A DNA stretch of 64,000 nt, taken from NCBI RefSeq assembly GCF_005768555.2, contig NZ_VCHX02000320.1, positions 8,484-72,483 on the forward strand, written 5' to 3'. The position numbers and the translations under genes are program-made. The notes beneath the pieces were generated by a model. That model saw nothing but the letters and a program-made list of their open reading frames with translations. It was not told the origin of the DNA and searched no databases. The DNA comes from Streptomyces sporangiiformans. Lineage in GTDB: Bacteria; Actinomycetota; Actinomycetes; Streptomycetales; Streptomycetaceae. Of this stretch, positions 17,309 through 26,483 are shown piece by piece. The first letter of the stretch is position 1; every line of letters begins with the position of its first letter.

Positions 17309-20169
17309 CGGTCGCCTCCTCGCAGCTCCACCAGGTCGGCCAGCTCGGTGTCGGTCAGCTCGGTGAGCGCGGTCTCCCCGGATCCGAGCACCGAGTCCGC
17401 CAACTCCCGCTTGCGCAGCAGCATGTCCGCGATGCGGTCCTCGATCGTTCCCTCGGCGATCAGCCGGTGCACCTGCACGGGCCGCGTCTGGCCGATGCGG
17501 TACGCGCGGTCAGTGGCCTGAGCCTCGACGGCCGGGTTCCACCAGCGGTCGTAGTGCACGACGTGTTCGGCTCGTGTCAGGTTCAGGCCCGTGCCCGCGG
17601 CCTTCAACGACAGCAAGAAGACAGGCACTTCGCCTTCCTGGAAGCGTTGCACCATGGCCTCCCGCTCGGCGACGAGGGTGCCGCCGTGCAGGAACTGGGA
17701 CGCCATGCCCCGTGCCGCCAGATGGCGCTCGATCAGCCGCGCCATCCGCACGTACTGGGTGAATACCAGAACACCCGCTCCCTCGGAGAGGATGGTGTCG
17801 AGGAGTTCGTCGAGCAGCTCCAGCTTTCCGGAGCGACCCGCGATCTTCGGACTGTCCTCCTTGAGGAACTGCGCCGGGTGGTTGCAGATCTGCTTCAATC
17901 CGGTCAGCAGCTTCACGATCAGGCCGCGCCGAGCCATGCTGTCGGCGCCCGAAATCTCCGCCAGAGTCTCGCGGACCACCGCCTCGTACAGACCTGCCTG
18001 CTCCTTGGTGAGCGACACCGCACGGTCGGTCTCCGTCTTCGGCGGCAGCTCGGGAGCGATGCCCGGGTCCGACTTGCGACGACGCAGCAGGAACGGTCGT
18101 ACGAGCTGGGCGAGCCGATCCGCCGCGGCTGGATCCTGACCGCCCTCGACGGCCTGCGCGTACCGGGTGCGGAACGTGCCGAGCCTGCCCAGCAGTCCCG
18201 GAGTGGTCCAGTCGAGAATCGCCCACAATTCGGAGAGGTTGTTCTCCACCGGGGTTCCCGTGAGGGCCACGCGCGCGCGTGCGCCGATCGTCCGTAGCCG
18301 GCGTGCCGTGTCCGAGTACGGATTCTTCACATGCTGCGCCTCGTCCGCCACGACCATGCCCCATGACGCTCCGGCGAGCCGCTCTGCGTCGAGCCGCATC
18401 GTGCCGTACGTCGTGAGCACGAACTCATCGCCGGCCAGACCCTCCAGGCTTCGCCGGGAGCCGTGAAAACGGCGCACAGGGATGCCCGGAGCGAACCGCT
18501 CGATCTCGCGCTGCCAGTTGCCCATCAGCGATGTCGGGCAGACGACGAGCGTGGGACCCGCTGCCGACTCGTCGGTCTGCCGGTGCAGATGCAGGGCGAT
18601 CAGTGTGATCGTCTTGCCCAGGCCCATGTCGTCGGCGAGGCATCCGCCCAACCCCAACGACGTCATCCGGGCCAGCCAGTTGAGGCCCCGCAGCTGGTAG
18701 TCCCGCAGCGTCGCGGCGAGCGCGGCGGGCTGCCCGACCGGCTCCTGAGCCTCCGGGTCCGAGAGCCGCTCACGCAGCGTCGCCAGCCACCCGGTGGGCT
18801 GAACGTCGACGCTGTGGCCGTCGACGTCCGTGGAACCCGTCAGAGCGGCGCTCAGCGCGTCGACGGGCGTGACCTTGCGATCCTGCTGTGCGCGGGCGCG
18901 GCGCACCTCCTGCGAGTCGACGAGCACCCACTGGTCGCGCAGGCGCACCACGGGGCGGCTCGCCTCGGCGAGCCGGTCCAGCTCCTGCCGCGTCAGCCGC
19001 TCGTCCCCCAGGGCGAACGACCAGTTGAATGCCAGCAGCGCGTCGGCCGACAGGAACGACGGTGTGTCCGACGACAGACTGCCCGTGACCTGCTGATCGT
19101 CCGGCGGACCGATGACCGCGCGGGCCGTCAGCTTGCGCGCCAGCTCCTTGGGCCAGTGCACCTCGACCCCCGCGGCAGTGAGCGTCCGCGCACCTTCGCC
19201 GAGAAGCTCGGTGACCTCCTCGTCGGCGAGTTCGATCGCGTCGGGCACGGCCGCCGACAACAGGGGCGAGAGCGGAGCCCACGCTCGTGCCGCGCGACGC
19301 AGCGCGAGCAGGGCGTCCATTCGCGCGCGCGGCCCGAAGGCCGGGCCCGGCGAGTCCGATCCGGCCCACACCTCGGCGGCGTCCGCGACCAGAGCAGGAT
19401 CGTTCACGCTGTGCAGCTGGAGCACCGCACGAAAGGGCAGTCGTGTCTCGTCCGACACGGCCGAGGCGAGGCCCGGCACCTCGATGCGCAGCGAGATCCG
19501 TACGCCCGCGTCATGCCCCGCGGCGACGTCGGCTGCCCACGCGCGCTGCTCGGGGATGTGCTGCGGTGCGACTGCCGCGAAGGCCGGGCCGCCCGCTGCG
19601 AGCGTCGCCGCCGGGGACCGGGGGAGCGCGTCGGCGACCGCGTCGAGGAACGCACGCACCAGCCGCTCCGGGTCGGGCAGACGCAGGGGGTCGGTCTCGT
19701 CGGCCGGCACCGCATGCGCGTGGGGCGGCATCGCGGCGGCCAGTTCGCGGATCCGTTCCACCTCGTTCGCCCGGAGCGGTCCGGCACGCCACGCGTCGTG
19801 GTCGTCGGCGCTGAGACCGGGCAACAGCAGTCCGCGCGCGGCGAATTGCAGCGCGAGCACGGTTGCCGCACCCCAGAAGGCGGTGGCTCTGTGCGTGTGC
19901 GCGGCGGCACGCGCGCGCGTGAGGACCGGCAGTGCGGCTCGCACCGGGAGCAGTACCGCCGGGACGGTCATCAGCTCGACCCCGTCGTCGCCGGGCAGGG
20001 CGACGGTCAGTTCCTCGACGGTGCCGGATGCGACGACAGGAGTGCCGTCGCCGTCGGGATGCCAGAAGGCGACGCTGCCGGTGCGGGCCGGTTCGGCGGG
20101 TACGAACACGGCACAGCAGCGGGCCAGTTCGAAGATCGCTGAGGGCGTTACCACGGGACTTCTCTGCAC
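17305..20169 (-). CDS. SNF2-family DEAD/DEAH ATPase (helicase-like)
   Basis: A DNA translocase of the bacterial SNF2/RapA-related group. The 954-residue product has a long N-terminal region of the bacterial SNF2 (DUF3670-like) type (about 1-450), then two RecA lobes. Motif I is DDMGLGKTI, motif II DEAQ in VVADEAQHVKNP, motif III LTGTPVENNLSELW, and motif VI lies in DRAYRIGQTRPVQVHRL. The start at ATG 20169 (MQRSPVVTP) is the first in frame; a GTG six codons later is an alternative. It is the first gene of a two-gene unit with the SWIM protein. Roles in transcription recycling, repair or defence have been proposed for relatives; nothing here decides between them. Confidence 0.9.
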   Translation of the reverse strand: MQRSPVVTPSAIFELARCCAVFVPAEPARTGSVAFWHPDGDGTPVVASGTVEELTVALPGDDGVELMTVPAVLLPVRAALPVLTRARAAAHTHRATAFWGAATVLALQFAARGLLLPGLSADDHDAWRAGPLRANEVERIRELAAAMPPHAHAVPADETDPLRLPDPERLVRAFLDAVADALPRSPAATLAAGGPAFAAVAPQHIPEQRAWAADVAAGHDAGVRISLRIEVPGLASAVSDETRLPFRAVLQLHSVNDPALVADAAEVWAGSDSPGPAFGPRARMDALLALRRAARAWAPLSPLLSAAVPDAIELADEEVTELLGEGARTLTAAGVEVHWPKELARKLTARAVIGPPDDQQVTGSLSSDTPSFLSADALLAFNWSFALGDERLTRQELDRLAEASRPVVRLRDQWVLVDSQEVRRARAQQDRKVTPVDALSAALTGSTDVDGHSVDVQPTGWLATLRERLSDPEAQEPVGQPAALAATLRDYQLRGLNWLARMTSLGLGGCLADDMGLGKTITLIALHLHRQTDESAAGPTLVVCPTSLMGNWQREIERFAPGIPVRRFHGSRRSLEGLAGDEFVLTTYGTMRLDAERLAGASWGMVVADEAQHVKNPYSDTARRLRTIGARARVALTGTPVENNLSELWAILDWTTPGLLGRLGTFRTRYAQAVEGGQDPAAADRLAQLVRPFLLRRRKSDPGIAPELPPKTETDRAVSLTKEQAGLYEAVVRETLAEISGADSMARRGLIVKLLTGLKQICNHPAQFLKEDSPKIAGRSGKLELLDELLDTILSEGAGVLVFTQYVRMARLIERHLAARGMASQFLHGGTLVAEREAMVQRFQEGEVPVFLLSLKAAGTGLNLTRAEHVVHYDRWWNPAVEAQATDRAYRIGQTRPVQVHRLIAEGTIEDRIADMLLRKRELADSVLGSGETALTELTDTELADLVELRGGDR

Positions 20170-20412
20170 AACGATAGCTTATTCCTCAAATTTGACTACT
20201 TGGCGGAGCCGCCGAGGATACACCACGTTTGCGATCTCGCGAGCACGGTGAAGCCGTGAGGCGGGTCACCTTGCTTGGGGTGTCGTCAGGTCCACCTGAG
20301 TGCGGGTGGGTTCCCCCGCATGTACACGGGTGGTGGCGCCATGGTCGCCCAGGGTCACCGATTCGTACGTTTCTTCACGTCAGCCCGTTCCTCGAGAGAC
20401 CGGAGACCCGCC

Positions 20413-21456
20413 ATGCCCCAGACCGCCGCAGCTCTCGTGGAAAGCCCTCCCGGGGCTTCCAAGGGCAGTGAGTTCGCGCCGCTCCTGCGCACCGTCAAAG
20501 GTCAAGGTCTCCTGGACCGCAGACACGGTTGGTACGCGGTCGCCATCGTGGGCAATGCCCTGGCCCTGGCCGCTGTCGTCGTCGGTGTGGTCCTGATCGG
20601 CCACTCCTGGTGGGTGCTGCTCTTGGCGCCGCTGCTCGCCGTCCTGTCCGCACGGACGGCCTTCATAGGGCACGACGCGGGCCACTCCCAGATCACCGGG
20701 AACCGGTCCATGAGTCGCGTGATCGGACTCATCCACGGCAATCTGCTGCTCGGAATGAGCAATTCCTGGTGGAACGAGAAGCACAGCCGCCACCATGCCA
20801 ACCCCAACCACATCGACAAGGACCCTGACGTCGCCGCCGACATCCTGGTCTTCACCAGCGAGCAGGCCCGAGGGCGTGCCGGCTTTCGCCGCTGGCTCAC
20901 CCGCAACCAGGCGTGGCTGTTCTTCCCGCTCACTCTCCTCGAAGGCATCGCCCTGAAGGTCTACGGATTCCAGGACCTGCGTCGACAGCCCCCTCGTGAG
21001 CGCATGGTGGAGGGCTTGCTGCTGGTGACCCATGTCGCCGCCTACGCGACGTTGCTGCTCACTTCGATGTCCCTCGGGCAGGCTCTCGCCTTCGCCGCAC
21101 TTCACCAGGCGCTCTTCGGCCTGCACCTGGGCATGGCCTTCGCGCCGAACCACAAGGGCATGGACATGCCCGACCCCGAGGGGGACCGCTGGGGACATCT
21201 GCGCCGCCAGGTGCTCACGTCCCGCAACATCCGGGGCGGCATCGTCACCGACTGGTTCCTCGGCGGTCTCAACTACCAGATAGAGCATCATCTGTTCCCG
21301 AGCATGCCGCGCCCCCATCTGCGACTGGTCCAGCCTCTGGTGCGTGCCCACTGCCGAGAGTTGGGTATCCCTTACGCGGAGGCGGCGCTCGTGGACTCCT
21401 ACCGGCAGGCCCTGCGCCACATGTACGAGGTCGGAGCGCCCCTCAGGGGCGAGTAG
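20413..21456 (+). CDS. Membrane fatty-acid (acyl-lipid or acyl-CoA) desaturase
   Basis: Introduces a double bond into a fatty acyl chain in the membrane with a di-iron centre. The 347-residue product has all three histidine boxes: HDAGHS (about 96), HSRHH (about 124) and QIEHH (about 292), with several hydrophobic segments between them. The third box with Q/H at its start is of the front-end/linoleoyl-CoA-type desaturase group. The ATG at 20413 is preceded by GGAG with seven bases spacing; an upstream in-frame start at 20275 would add a hydrophilic extension. Divergent from the helicase across 243 bp. No electron-transfer partner is adjacent. Confidence 0.9.
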   Translation: MPQTAAALVESPPGASKGSEFAPLLRTVKGQGLLDRRHGWYAVAIVGNALALAAVVVGVVLIGHSWWVLLLAPLLAVLSARTAFIGHDAGHSQITGNRSMSRVIGLIHGNLLLGMSNSWWNEKHSRHHANPNHIDKDPDVAADILVFTSEQARGRAGFRRWLTRNQAWLFFPLTLLEGIALKVYGFQDLRRQPPRERMVEGLLLVTHVAAYATLLLTSMSLGQALAFAALHQALFGLHLGMAFAPNHKGMDMPDPEGDRWGHLRRQVLTSRNIRGGIVTDWFLGGLNYQIEHHLFPSMPRPHLRLVQPLVRAHCRELGIPYAEAALVDSYRQALRHMYEVGAPLRGE

Positions 21457-21562
21457 GGGTCGCGCATCAGGGTCGTATCAGGGTCGCGGTCCGGAACCGC
21501 CGAGGGCACGGACCCGTTCTCAAGGCAGAGAGCGGCAGTGGCCGCGAAGGAGGCGACACAAG

Positions 21563-21745
21563 ATGTCGAAGAACGCGAAGATCGCCGCAGGAGGTGTGGC
21601 GGCCGGGCTCATCCTGCTCATCTGGCTGCCCTGGTGGGCCGCCCTGCTGATCGTTCTGGGAGTTCCCGCGGCAGCGTATCTGACGCTGGACCCCTCGCAG
21701 CGGCGCAGGCTGCGCCGCGTCACTCGCAAGGAGATCGGCCGCTGA
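21563..21745 (+). CDS. Small membrane protein (60 aa)
   Basis: A short gene with unusually clear signals: AAGGAGG ends nine bases before the ATG. The product is Lys-rich at the start, has two short adjoining hydrophobic segments (about 7-44, IAAGGVAAGLILLIW and ALLIVLGVPAAAYL), and ends with a strongly basic tail (RRRLRRVTRKEIGR). This suggests a helical hairpin or single helix with the basic tail inside the cell. It follows the desaturase by 106 bp and may share its transcript. I do not recognise a named family; function unknown. Confidence 0.75.
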   Translation: MSKNAKIAAGGVAAGLILLIWLPWWAALLIVLGVPAAAYLTLDPSQRRRLRRVTRKEIGR

Positions 21746-21885
21746 GACACCCGCCGACCGAGTCAGCTCCCTTCCGGAGCGCAAGAGTTGACCACATCGC
21801 TGCTCGTGGGCCTGCCGACGGCACGGTCCGCGGGCGGCTGTGTGCGCCCCGGAGTGCGCAGTGCGGGAAGGCCGTACGGCCGGGC

Positions 21886-22746
21886 TCAGCTCGGGCGCAC
21901 GGCCATCTTGTCGAGTGCGTCCAGCAGGCCCGGCAGCTCTGGTCCACGGCCCACGGGAAGGATTTCGCCGGGCTTCTCATCGAGAAGGACGAAGGCGATG
22001 TCGTCGGTTCTGGCCACCATCGACCAGCCCGGACCGTCGGCCCGAAGGGTCCGCGCGTCACCCGGTGCAAAGGACGAGCGCACGCGGCCGAGGGGCGGCG
22101 GCGTGTCCACATACGCCCGAGCCTCCGCCAGCACGCGCTGTATGCCGCTGCGCGGCTCGCTCCCGCCGTCGCCGCCCTTCGCCGGCTCGTCATCGACCTG
22201 TGAGGGCTTCTCGGTCGCCGCATCGCCGTCCGGACGCCTGAACTCCTCGTCGTCGATCTGCTCCCGCCAGGCCGCCCACTGAAGCGCGATCTCGTCGGCG
22301 CCGAGCCTTCGCTGGGCCGGGCCCCAAATGGAGGTGTCCGGTGGCGACAGCGGCTGCTGCTCGGCGATTTCGGGCGCGGGGTCGTGCGGGGCGGGCACCC
22401 CGGGTGCCGCGACGGCGACGGCCAGTGGCCACCCGGGCAGCGCCGCGACCATCGAGCGCTCGTCGGGCGACAGGTCGTACTCCATGCCGCAGTCCCAGGA
22501 CGCGATGGCGACGGCGACCAGCGAGACGTCGTCGACGACGACCGTCCACCGCGCCCCGTCCCCGTCCTGCCCGAGTACCAGGCCGTACCCGTCGGCGAGC
22601 GGAGCCAGTCCGAGGGCCGCGCAGGCCTCCGGGTAGTCGTCGCCCAGCACACTGGGGAACTGCGCGGGCGTCAAGAGCACCGCCGTCAGCACATACAGTG
22701 CGTCATCGTCCCCGGCGGTGATGGTGTCGTCGTCCGGCCCGGCCAT
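21886..22746 (-). CDS. Hypothetical protein (286 aa), cytoplasmic
   Basis: Not recognised. The product is acidic with no signal peptide or membrane helix. It starts MAGPDDDTITAGDDD, followed by a region of alternating beta/alpha character (about 18-115, ALYVLTAVLLTPAQFPSVLG, WTVVVDDVSLVAVAIASWD) and a Pro-rich linker. The C-terminal part has a run WAAWREQIDDEEF followed by a charged stretch and a second folded segment (about 235-286). The ATG at 22746 is preceded by GGGGAGG at five bases, which decides the start over an upstream ATG at 22902. It could be a conserved actinobacterial protein of unknown function; nothing nearby suggests a role. Confidence 0.7.
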   Translation of the reverse strand: MAGPDDDTITAGDDDALYVLTAVLLTPAQFPSVLGDDYPEACAALGLAPLADGYGLVLGQDGDGARWTVVVDDVSLVAVAIASWDCGMEYDLSPDERSMVAALPGWPLAVAVAAPGVPAPHDPAPEIAEQQPLSPPDTSIWGPAQRRLGADEIALQWAAWREQIDDEEFRRPDGDAATEKPSQVDDEPAKGGDGGSEPRSGIQRVLAEARAYVDTPPPLGRVRSSFAPGDARTLRADGPGWSMVARTDDIAFVLLDEKPGEILPVGRGPELPGLLDALDKMAVRPS

Positions 22747-22937
22747 CCCAGCCTCCCCATCGCTACGTCCGTCGGCGCACACTAATGCGATCCGTCGGCG
22801 CTTGTCACGGGCCATGAGTGCACGCGGAGCTGCAGTTATCCGGCCGGACGGGGGCGAAACGGCCGTCCTCGACGCCTGCCGAGTGGGCCGTCCGCCATGC
22901 ATCCGGTCCTCGTCCCGAACAAGCAGCCCCGCCGACG

Positions 22938-23255
22938 TCAGACGGCGGGCAGGCCGAGGAGCGTCCGCGCGACGGCCCCGGGCGACTCGTCACGTTCCCG
23001 CGCGAGAGCGATGACAGCCCGGCACGCCAGCTCGTTGACCCCGAACGACAACGCCTCGGGTGACACCCAGGTCGCGGCCTCGTCGATCCCGTCCTGGTCG
23101 TCCTCGGCGCACGCCGACACGTAGGCCGCGGCCGCCTCGAACAAGTTGTGAGTGCGCTTTTCCGGACGTTGCTTTTCCGGACGACTGTCTTTCTCGGACC
23201 CGGCCGTTGCCAGGCGTGAGAACAGCCTGCGGAGTCCAGCCAGCATGTCGGCCAT
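22938..23255 (-). CDS. Hypothetical protein (105 aa)
   Basis: Not recognised. The small soluble product has a basic N-terminus (MADMLAGLRRLFSRL), a charged low-complexity stretch with a duplicated RPEK unit (about 24-34), and a helical C-terminal domain (about 36-105: NLFEAAAAYVSACAEDDQDGIDEAATWVSPEALSFGVNEL). ATG 23255 with a GGAAGG-type site about ten bases upstream is preferred over ATG 23438, which would add a Trp/Arg-rich stretch. It lies between another hypothetical gene and padR, all on the minus strand but widely spaced. Confidence 0.65.
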   Translation of the reverse strand: MADMLAGLRRLFSRLATAGSEKDSRPEKQRPEKRTHNLFEAAAAYVSACAEDDQDGIDEAATWVSPEALSFGVNELACRAVIALARERDESPGAVARTLLGLPAV

Positions 23256-23438
23256 TTCGGGCCACCTTCCCCCTGTGTGTCTGCCATCGCTGAGCGCCCA
23301 TCTGTCGCTATTCAACGTAGAGTTGAAGCTCCGGCACCAGAAGGGGGGCGGTGCTGTGAAGAGCCGCGGCACGGCACCGAGTCCAGCCGTTACCTGCTCC
23401 GCTGCAGCGGGGCGCCCTGCGCGCCACCGCGCGGGCAT

Positions 23439-23972
23439 TCAGGTGCCACTCCCGTCGAGCGAGTCGATCGTGGACCGCAGCCAGGCGAGTTCGGCACCGC
23501 TCGTGGCTCGCGCGATGGTGAGGATGCCGCTCCGGAACGGGTCGTCCAACTCCTCGGCCCGCAGCGGCCGGTCGCCTTCGTAGAAGAAGCTCGCGGGTTC
23601 CTCCAGGAATGCGAGCCGCCGCCGCAACACGGCCGCCTGAGCGGCGGCGTCATCGAGGTGCCGGAGAAAGGCGAGCACCGTGAACCAGCGGTTCTCGTCG
23701 GTGATGTCGCGCTGCATGGGATCCCTGAGCCTGCGGCGCAGTTCCTGCCTGCCGTCCTCGGTGAGCGTCAGGACGTGACGCGGAGCGGCTACGGCACCGG
23801 GCTCCGTCGCCCGGTCCAGTAGACCGGCCTTTTCCAGCCGCTTGATCGCCGGATACAGCGTGCTCTCGGCGACGGGCCGTACGTGCCCTGTCAGCGCCGT
23901 GATGCGCTTGCGCAGCTCGTAGCCGTGCAGCGGGGCGTCATACAGGAAGCCCAGGATGGCGAGTTCCAGCAT
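23439..23972 (-). CDS. PadR-family transcriptional regulator
   Basis: DNA-binding repressor, probably for the divergent hydrolase gene or itself. The 177-residue product has the PadR winged helix at the N-terminus (LELAILGFLYDAPLHGYELRKRI, then STLYPAIKRLEKAGLL, about 1-75) and the long C-terminal helical dimerisation region (vinculin-like, about 95-177). The start MLELAILG at 23972 is the usual PadR beginning; 12 codons upstream are open but atypical. The 98-bp divergent gap to the alpha/beta-hydrolase gene contains two TACATCG direct repeats (about 24000 and 24016) that could form an operator. Confidence 0.88.
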   Translation of the reverse strand: MLELAILGFLYDAPLHGYELRKRITALTGHVRPVAESTLYPAIKRLEKAGLLDRATEPGAVAAPRHVLTLTEDGRQELRRRLRDPMQRDITDENRWFTVLAFLRHLDDAAAQAAVLRRRLAFLEEPASFFYEGDRPLRAEELDDPFRSGILTIARATSGAELAWLRSTIDSLDGSGT

Positions 23973-24070
23973 GCCCCCATTTTGCCCTGCGGTCGTGGTA
24001 CATCGCATCAGCTATACATCGGTTCCGAGGTATCATCCGGTGAGGCGCGAGGCGACGAGGGAGCGTGGCG

Positions 24071-24826
24071 ATGAAGCAGGCCGAGTTCGACGGCAGGGGA
24101 AGCCTCATACGCTGGACGGAGACGTCGGGCGACGAACCCGCGCGGGTGTACGTGCACGGGCTGGGCGCGGCGTCGGCCGCCTACCATGCGCACATCGCGG
24201 CCCGGCCCGAACTGGCCGGCCGCCGCTCGCTGTTCGTCGATCTGCCCGGGCACGGCATCAGTGACCGGCCCGAACACTTCGCCTACACGCTGGAGGATCA
24301 TGCCGACGCGCTGGCGGCGGCTCTCGACGAGGCACGTGTCACGAGAGCGGAGCTGATCGCGCACAGCATGGGCGGCGCCGTGGCGATCGTGCTCGCCCGC
24401 CGGCGGCCCGACCTTGTCTCACGGCTCGTCCTTACGGAAGCCAACCTTGATCCGTACCCGCCGGACACCGCGGGCAAGAGCGGCATCGCCTCCTACGAGG
24501 AGGACGCCTACGTCGACGGCGGCCACGCGCGCGTGCTGGACCGGGTCGGCCCTGTGTGGGCGGCGACCATGAGGCTCGCCGAGCCACGAGCCCTGCACCG
24601 GACGGCGACCGGCCTCGCCCGGGGATCGCGCCCCACGATGCGCCACATCCTGGAAGACCTGCCGATCGACCGTGTCTACCTTCAGGGTGCTCTCAGTGGC
24701 GAACTGCCGGGAAGGCAAGCCCTGGAGTCCGCCGGAGTGCGGGTGGTGACCGTGCCCGGTGCGGGGCACAACATCATGTTCGACAATCCGGACGCATTCG
24801 CCGAGGCGGTGGCCGGAGCGTCGTAG
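24071..24826 (+). CDS. Alpha/beta-hydrolase
   Basis: A cytoplasmic hydrolase of unknown substrate. The 251-residue product has the alpha/beta-hydrolase core: oxyanion-region VHGLGAAS (about 30), FVDLPGHGISDRP (about 57-70), nucleophile elbow AHSMGG with Ser about 100, and the catalytic His in GAGHNIMFDNPDAF near the C-terminus. The ATG at 24071 sits seven bases after GAGGGAG; the GTG at 24065 is too close to that site. It is divergent from the padR gene, which probably controls it. Closest family types are esterases, C-C hydrolases and lactonases. Confidence 0.82.
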   Translation: MKQAEFDGRGSLIRWTETSGDEPARVYVHGLGAASAAYHAHIAARPELAGRRSLFVDLPGHGISDRPEHFAYTLEDHADALAAALDEARVTRAELIAHSMGGAVAIVLARRRPDLVSRLVLTEANLDPYPPDTAGKSGIASYEEDAYVDGGHARVLDRVGPVWAATMRLAEPRALHRTATGLARGSRPTMRHILEDLPIDRVYLQGALSGELPGRQALESAGVRVVTVPGAGHNIMFDNPDAFAEAVAGAS

Positions 24827-24831
24827 GACAT

Positions 24832-24883
24832 GTCCTGAGCCTGGCGCACGTCCTCAGCTCTGGCGCGCGCGTCCTCAGCTCTG
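24832..24883. repeat. Three short imperfect direct repeats at the methyltransferase 3' end
   Basis: GTCCTGAGCCTGGCGC (24832), GTCCTCAGCTCTGGCGC (24850) and GTCCTCAGCTCTGACG (24871). The third copy contains the methyltransferase stop codon and last codons. It looks like local slippage or duplication downstream of two convergent genes. Confidence 0.6.
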
Positions 24884-25474
24884 ACGTACGGCCAGTGCGA
24901 GGAACCGGGCGTCCTCGTCGACGTACGAAGTCATACGCCAGCCGGAGCCGGCCAGGAGCGGGCCGAGGTTGTCCTCGGCGCGCAGGTCGTCAGGTGTGAT
25001 CTGCCGTCCCTGGCGTGCCGCCAGGGCGGCCCGGCCGATCGGGTGGAAGAGCCCCAGCGTCCCGCCGAGCCGCACGACCCTTGCCAACTCCCGTAGATTT
25101 TCGGCGGGGTTCGGCAGGTGAGCGATGAGCCCTGCCGCGAAGACGGCGTCGAGTGACTCCGAACGCAACGGCAGCGCGGCCACATCGGTGAGCAGCAACT
25201 GTCCCGCTCGGTCCCGCCCCGCCCGTACCGCGGCCTCCAGCATGGCAGGGGTCAGGTCAGCGCCGACAACCACTCCGGAAGGCCCCACGGCTTCTCTCAG
25301 CGGCGGCAGTGCCCGTCCCGTGCCACAGCCCGCGTCGAGCACGCGGTTGCCCTTCCGCAGGCCGAGTTCGGCGACCGCCGCCGCGTACGCCGGATCGTCG
25401 TCGGGGAACCGGGCGTCCCATTCGGCCGCGCGGGCCGCGAAGAACTCCTGCACGTGTGTGTGGTCGTCGCTCAT
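24875..25474 (-). CDS. Class I SAM-dependent methyltransferase
   Basis: Transfers a methyl group from S-adenosylmethionine to an unknown acceptor. The 199-residue product has the Rossmann methyltransferase motifs: motif I VLDAGCGTGR (about 46-55), an acidic post-I residue in VVGADLTPAMLEAA, motif II-like LLLTDVAALPLRSESLDAVFA and motif III LARVVRLGGTLGLFHP. The start MSDDHTHV (25474) or a second ATG nine bases upstream (25483) are both possible. It is convergent with the hydrolase gene. It resembles UbiE-like small-molecule methyltransferases; no pathway is visible here. Confidence 0.85.
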   Translation of the reverse strand: MSDDHTHVQEFFAARAAEWDARFPDDDPAYAAAVAELGLRKGNRVLDAGCGTGRALPPLREAVGPSGVVVGADLTPAMLEAAVRAGRDRAGQLLLTDVAALPLRSESLDAVFAAGLIAHLPNPAENLRELARVVRLGGTLGLFHPIGRAALAARQGRQITPDDLRAEDNLGPLLAGSGWRMTSYVDEDARFLALAVRQS

Positions 25475-25651
25475 GCTTCGCATGATCTCGCACCCACACG
25501 GACCGGCATGACCGGCGCCGAGGCGGAACTCGACGCGGCGCACATGTTTGAGCATGGCGCGATCGTTCCGGTACAGCTCTGCGTCATATTCCAGCACCTT
25601 TCGAAACGCGCCCCCTTTGCGCGCCCCGGTCGGGACTAGCGTCCCGGAGCC

Positions 25652-26425
25652 ATGGGACACCTGGACCACGCCACCTTCGGCTGGCTGACGCCCGTACTGT
25701 CGTACGTGATGGCCTGTATAGGCGCCGCCCTCGGGCTGCGCTGCACGGTCCGCGCCCTCGGCGCGTCGGGACGGTCGCGCCGCAACTGGCTGCTCACCGC
25801 GGCTTCCGCGATCGGCACCGGCATCTGGACGATGCACTTCGTGGCAATGCTCGGCTTCGGTGTCAGCGGCACCGACATCCGCTACAACGTGCCACTCACC
25901 GTCCTCAGCCTGCTCGTCGCCATGATCGTCGTCGGTGCGGGCGTCTTCGCCGTCGGCTATGGCCGGCACCGTGGCCGGGCGCTCGTGCTCGGTGGCCTCA
26001 CCACCGGCCTGGGCGTCGCGAGCATGCACTACCTGGGAATGGCCGCGCTGCGGCTGCACGGCGACGTGAACTACGACCCGGTGCTCGTGGGCACCTCCGT
26101 CGTGATCGCCGTGGTCGCGGCGACAGCGGCCCTGTGGGCGGCGCTGAACATCAAGTCGCCGATCGCGGTCGCCGTCGCCTCCCTCGTCATGGGAGGGGCG
26201 GTGAGCAGCATGCACTACACCGGGATGATCGCGGTCAGCGTGCGTGTCTCCCCCTCCGGCTTGGCCCTGCCCGGGGCCACGGCGATGCAGTTCATCTTCC
26301 CCCTCGCCGTCGGCCTCGGGTCCTACCTCTTTCTGACATCGGCGTTCGTCGCGCTCTCCCCGACGGCTGGGGAACGCGAGGCATCCGCATCGGCCCAGCG
26401 ACCCGTCGAGAGCGTCGCCCCCTGA
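25652..26425 (+). CDS. MHYT-domain integral membrane sensor
   Basis: A seven-helix membrane protein thought to sense diatomic gases or redox state through copper. The 257-residue product has three MHYT-type motifs: WTMHFVAML (about 60), SMHYLGM (about 126) and SMHYTGM (about 188), spaced about 65 residues apart as in the family. There is no attached GGDEF, EAL or kinase domain, so signalling would need a partner. The gene directly precedes the cvnABCD conservon by 58 bp on the same strand, so cotranscription and functional coupling to CvnA are possible but unproven. Confidence 0.93.
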   Translation: MGHLDHATFGWLTPVLSYVMACIGAALGLRCTVRALGASGRSRRNWLLTAASAIGTGIWTMHFVAMLGFGVSGTDIRYNVPLTVLSLLVAMIVVGAGVFAVGYGRHRGRALVLGGLTTGLGVASMHYLGMAALRLHGDVNYDPVLVGTSVVIAVVAATAALWAALNIKSPIAVAVASLVMGGAVSSMHYTGMIAVSVRVSPSGLALPGATAMQFIFPLAVGLGSYLFLTSAFVALSPTAGEREASASAQRPVESVAP

Positions 26426-26483
26426 CGGGGGGCCGGCCTGGCGACAGGCACGCGCCCGCCGAACCACTCCGAGCGAGGAGGCC

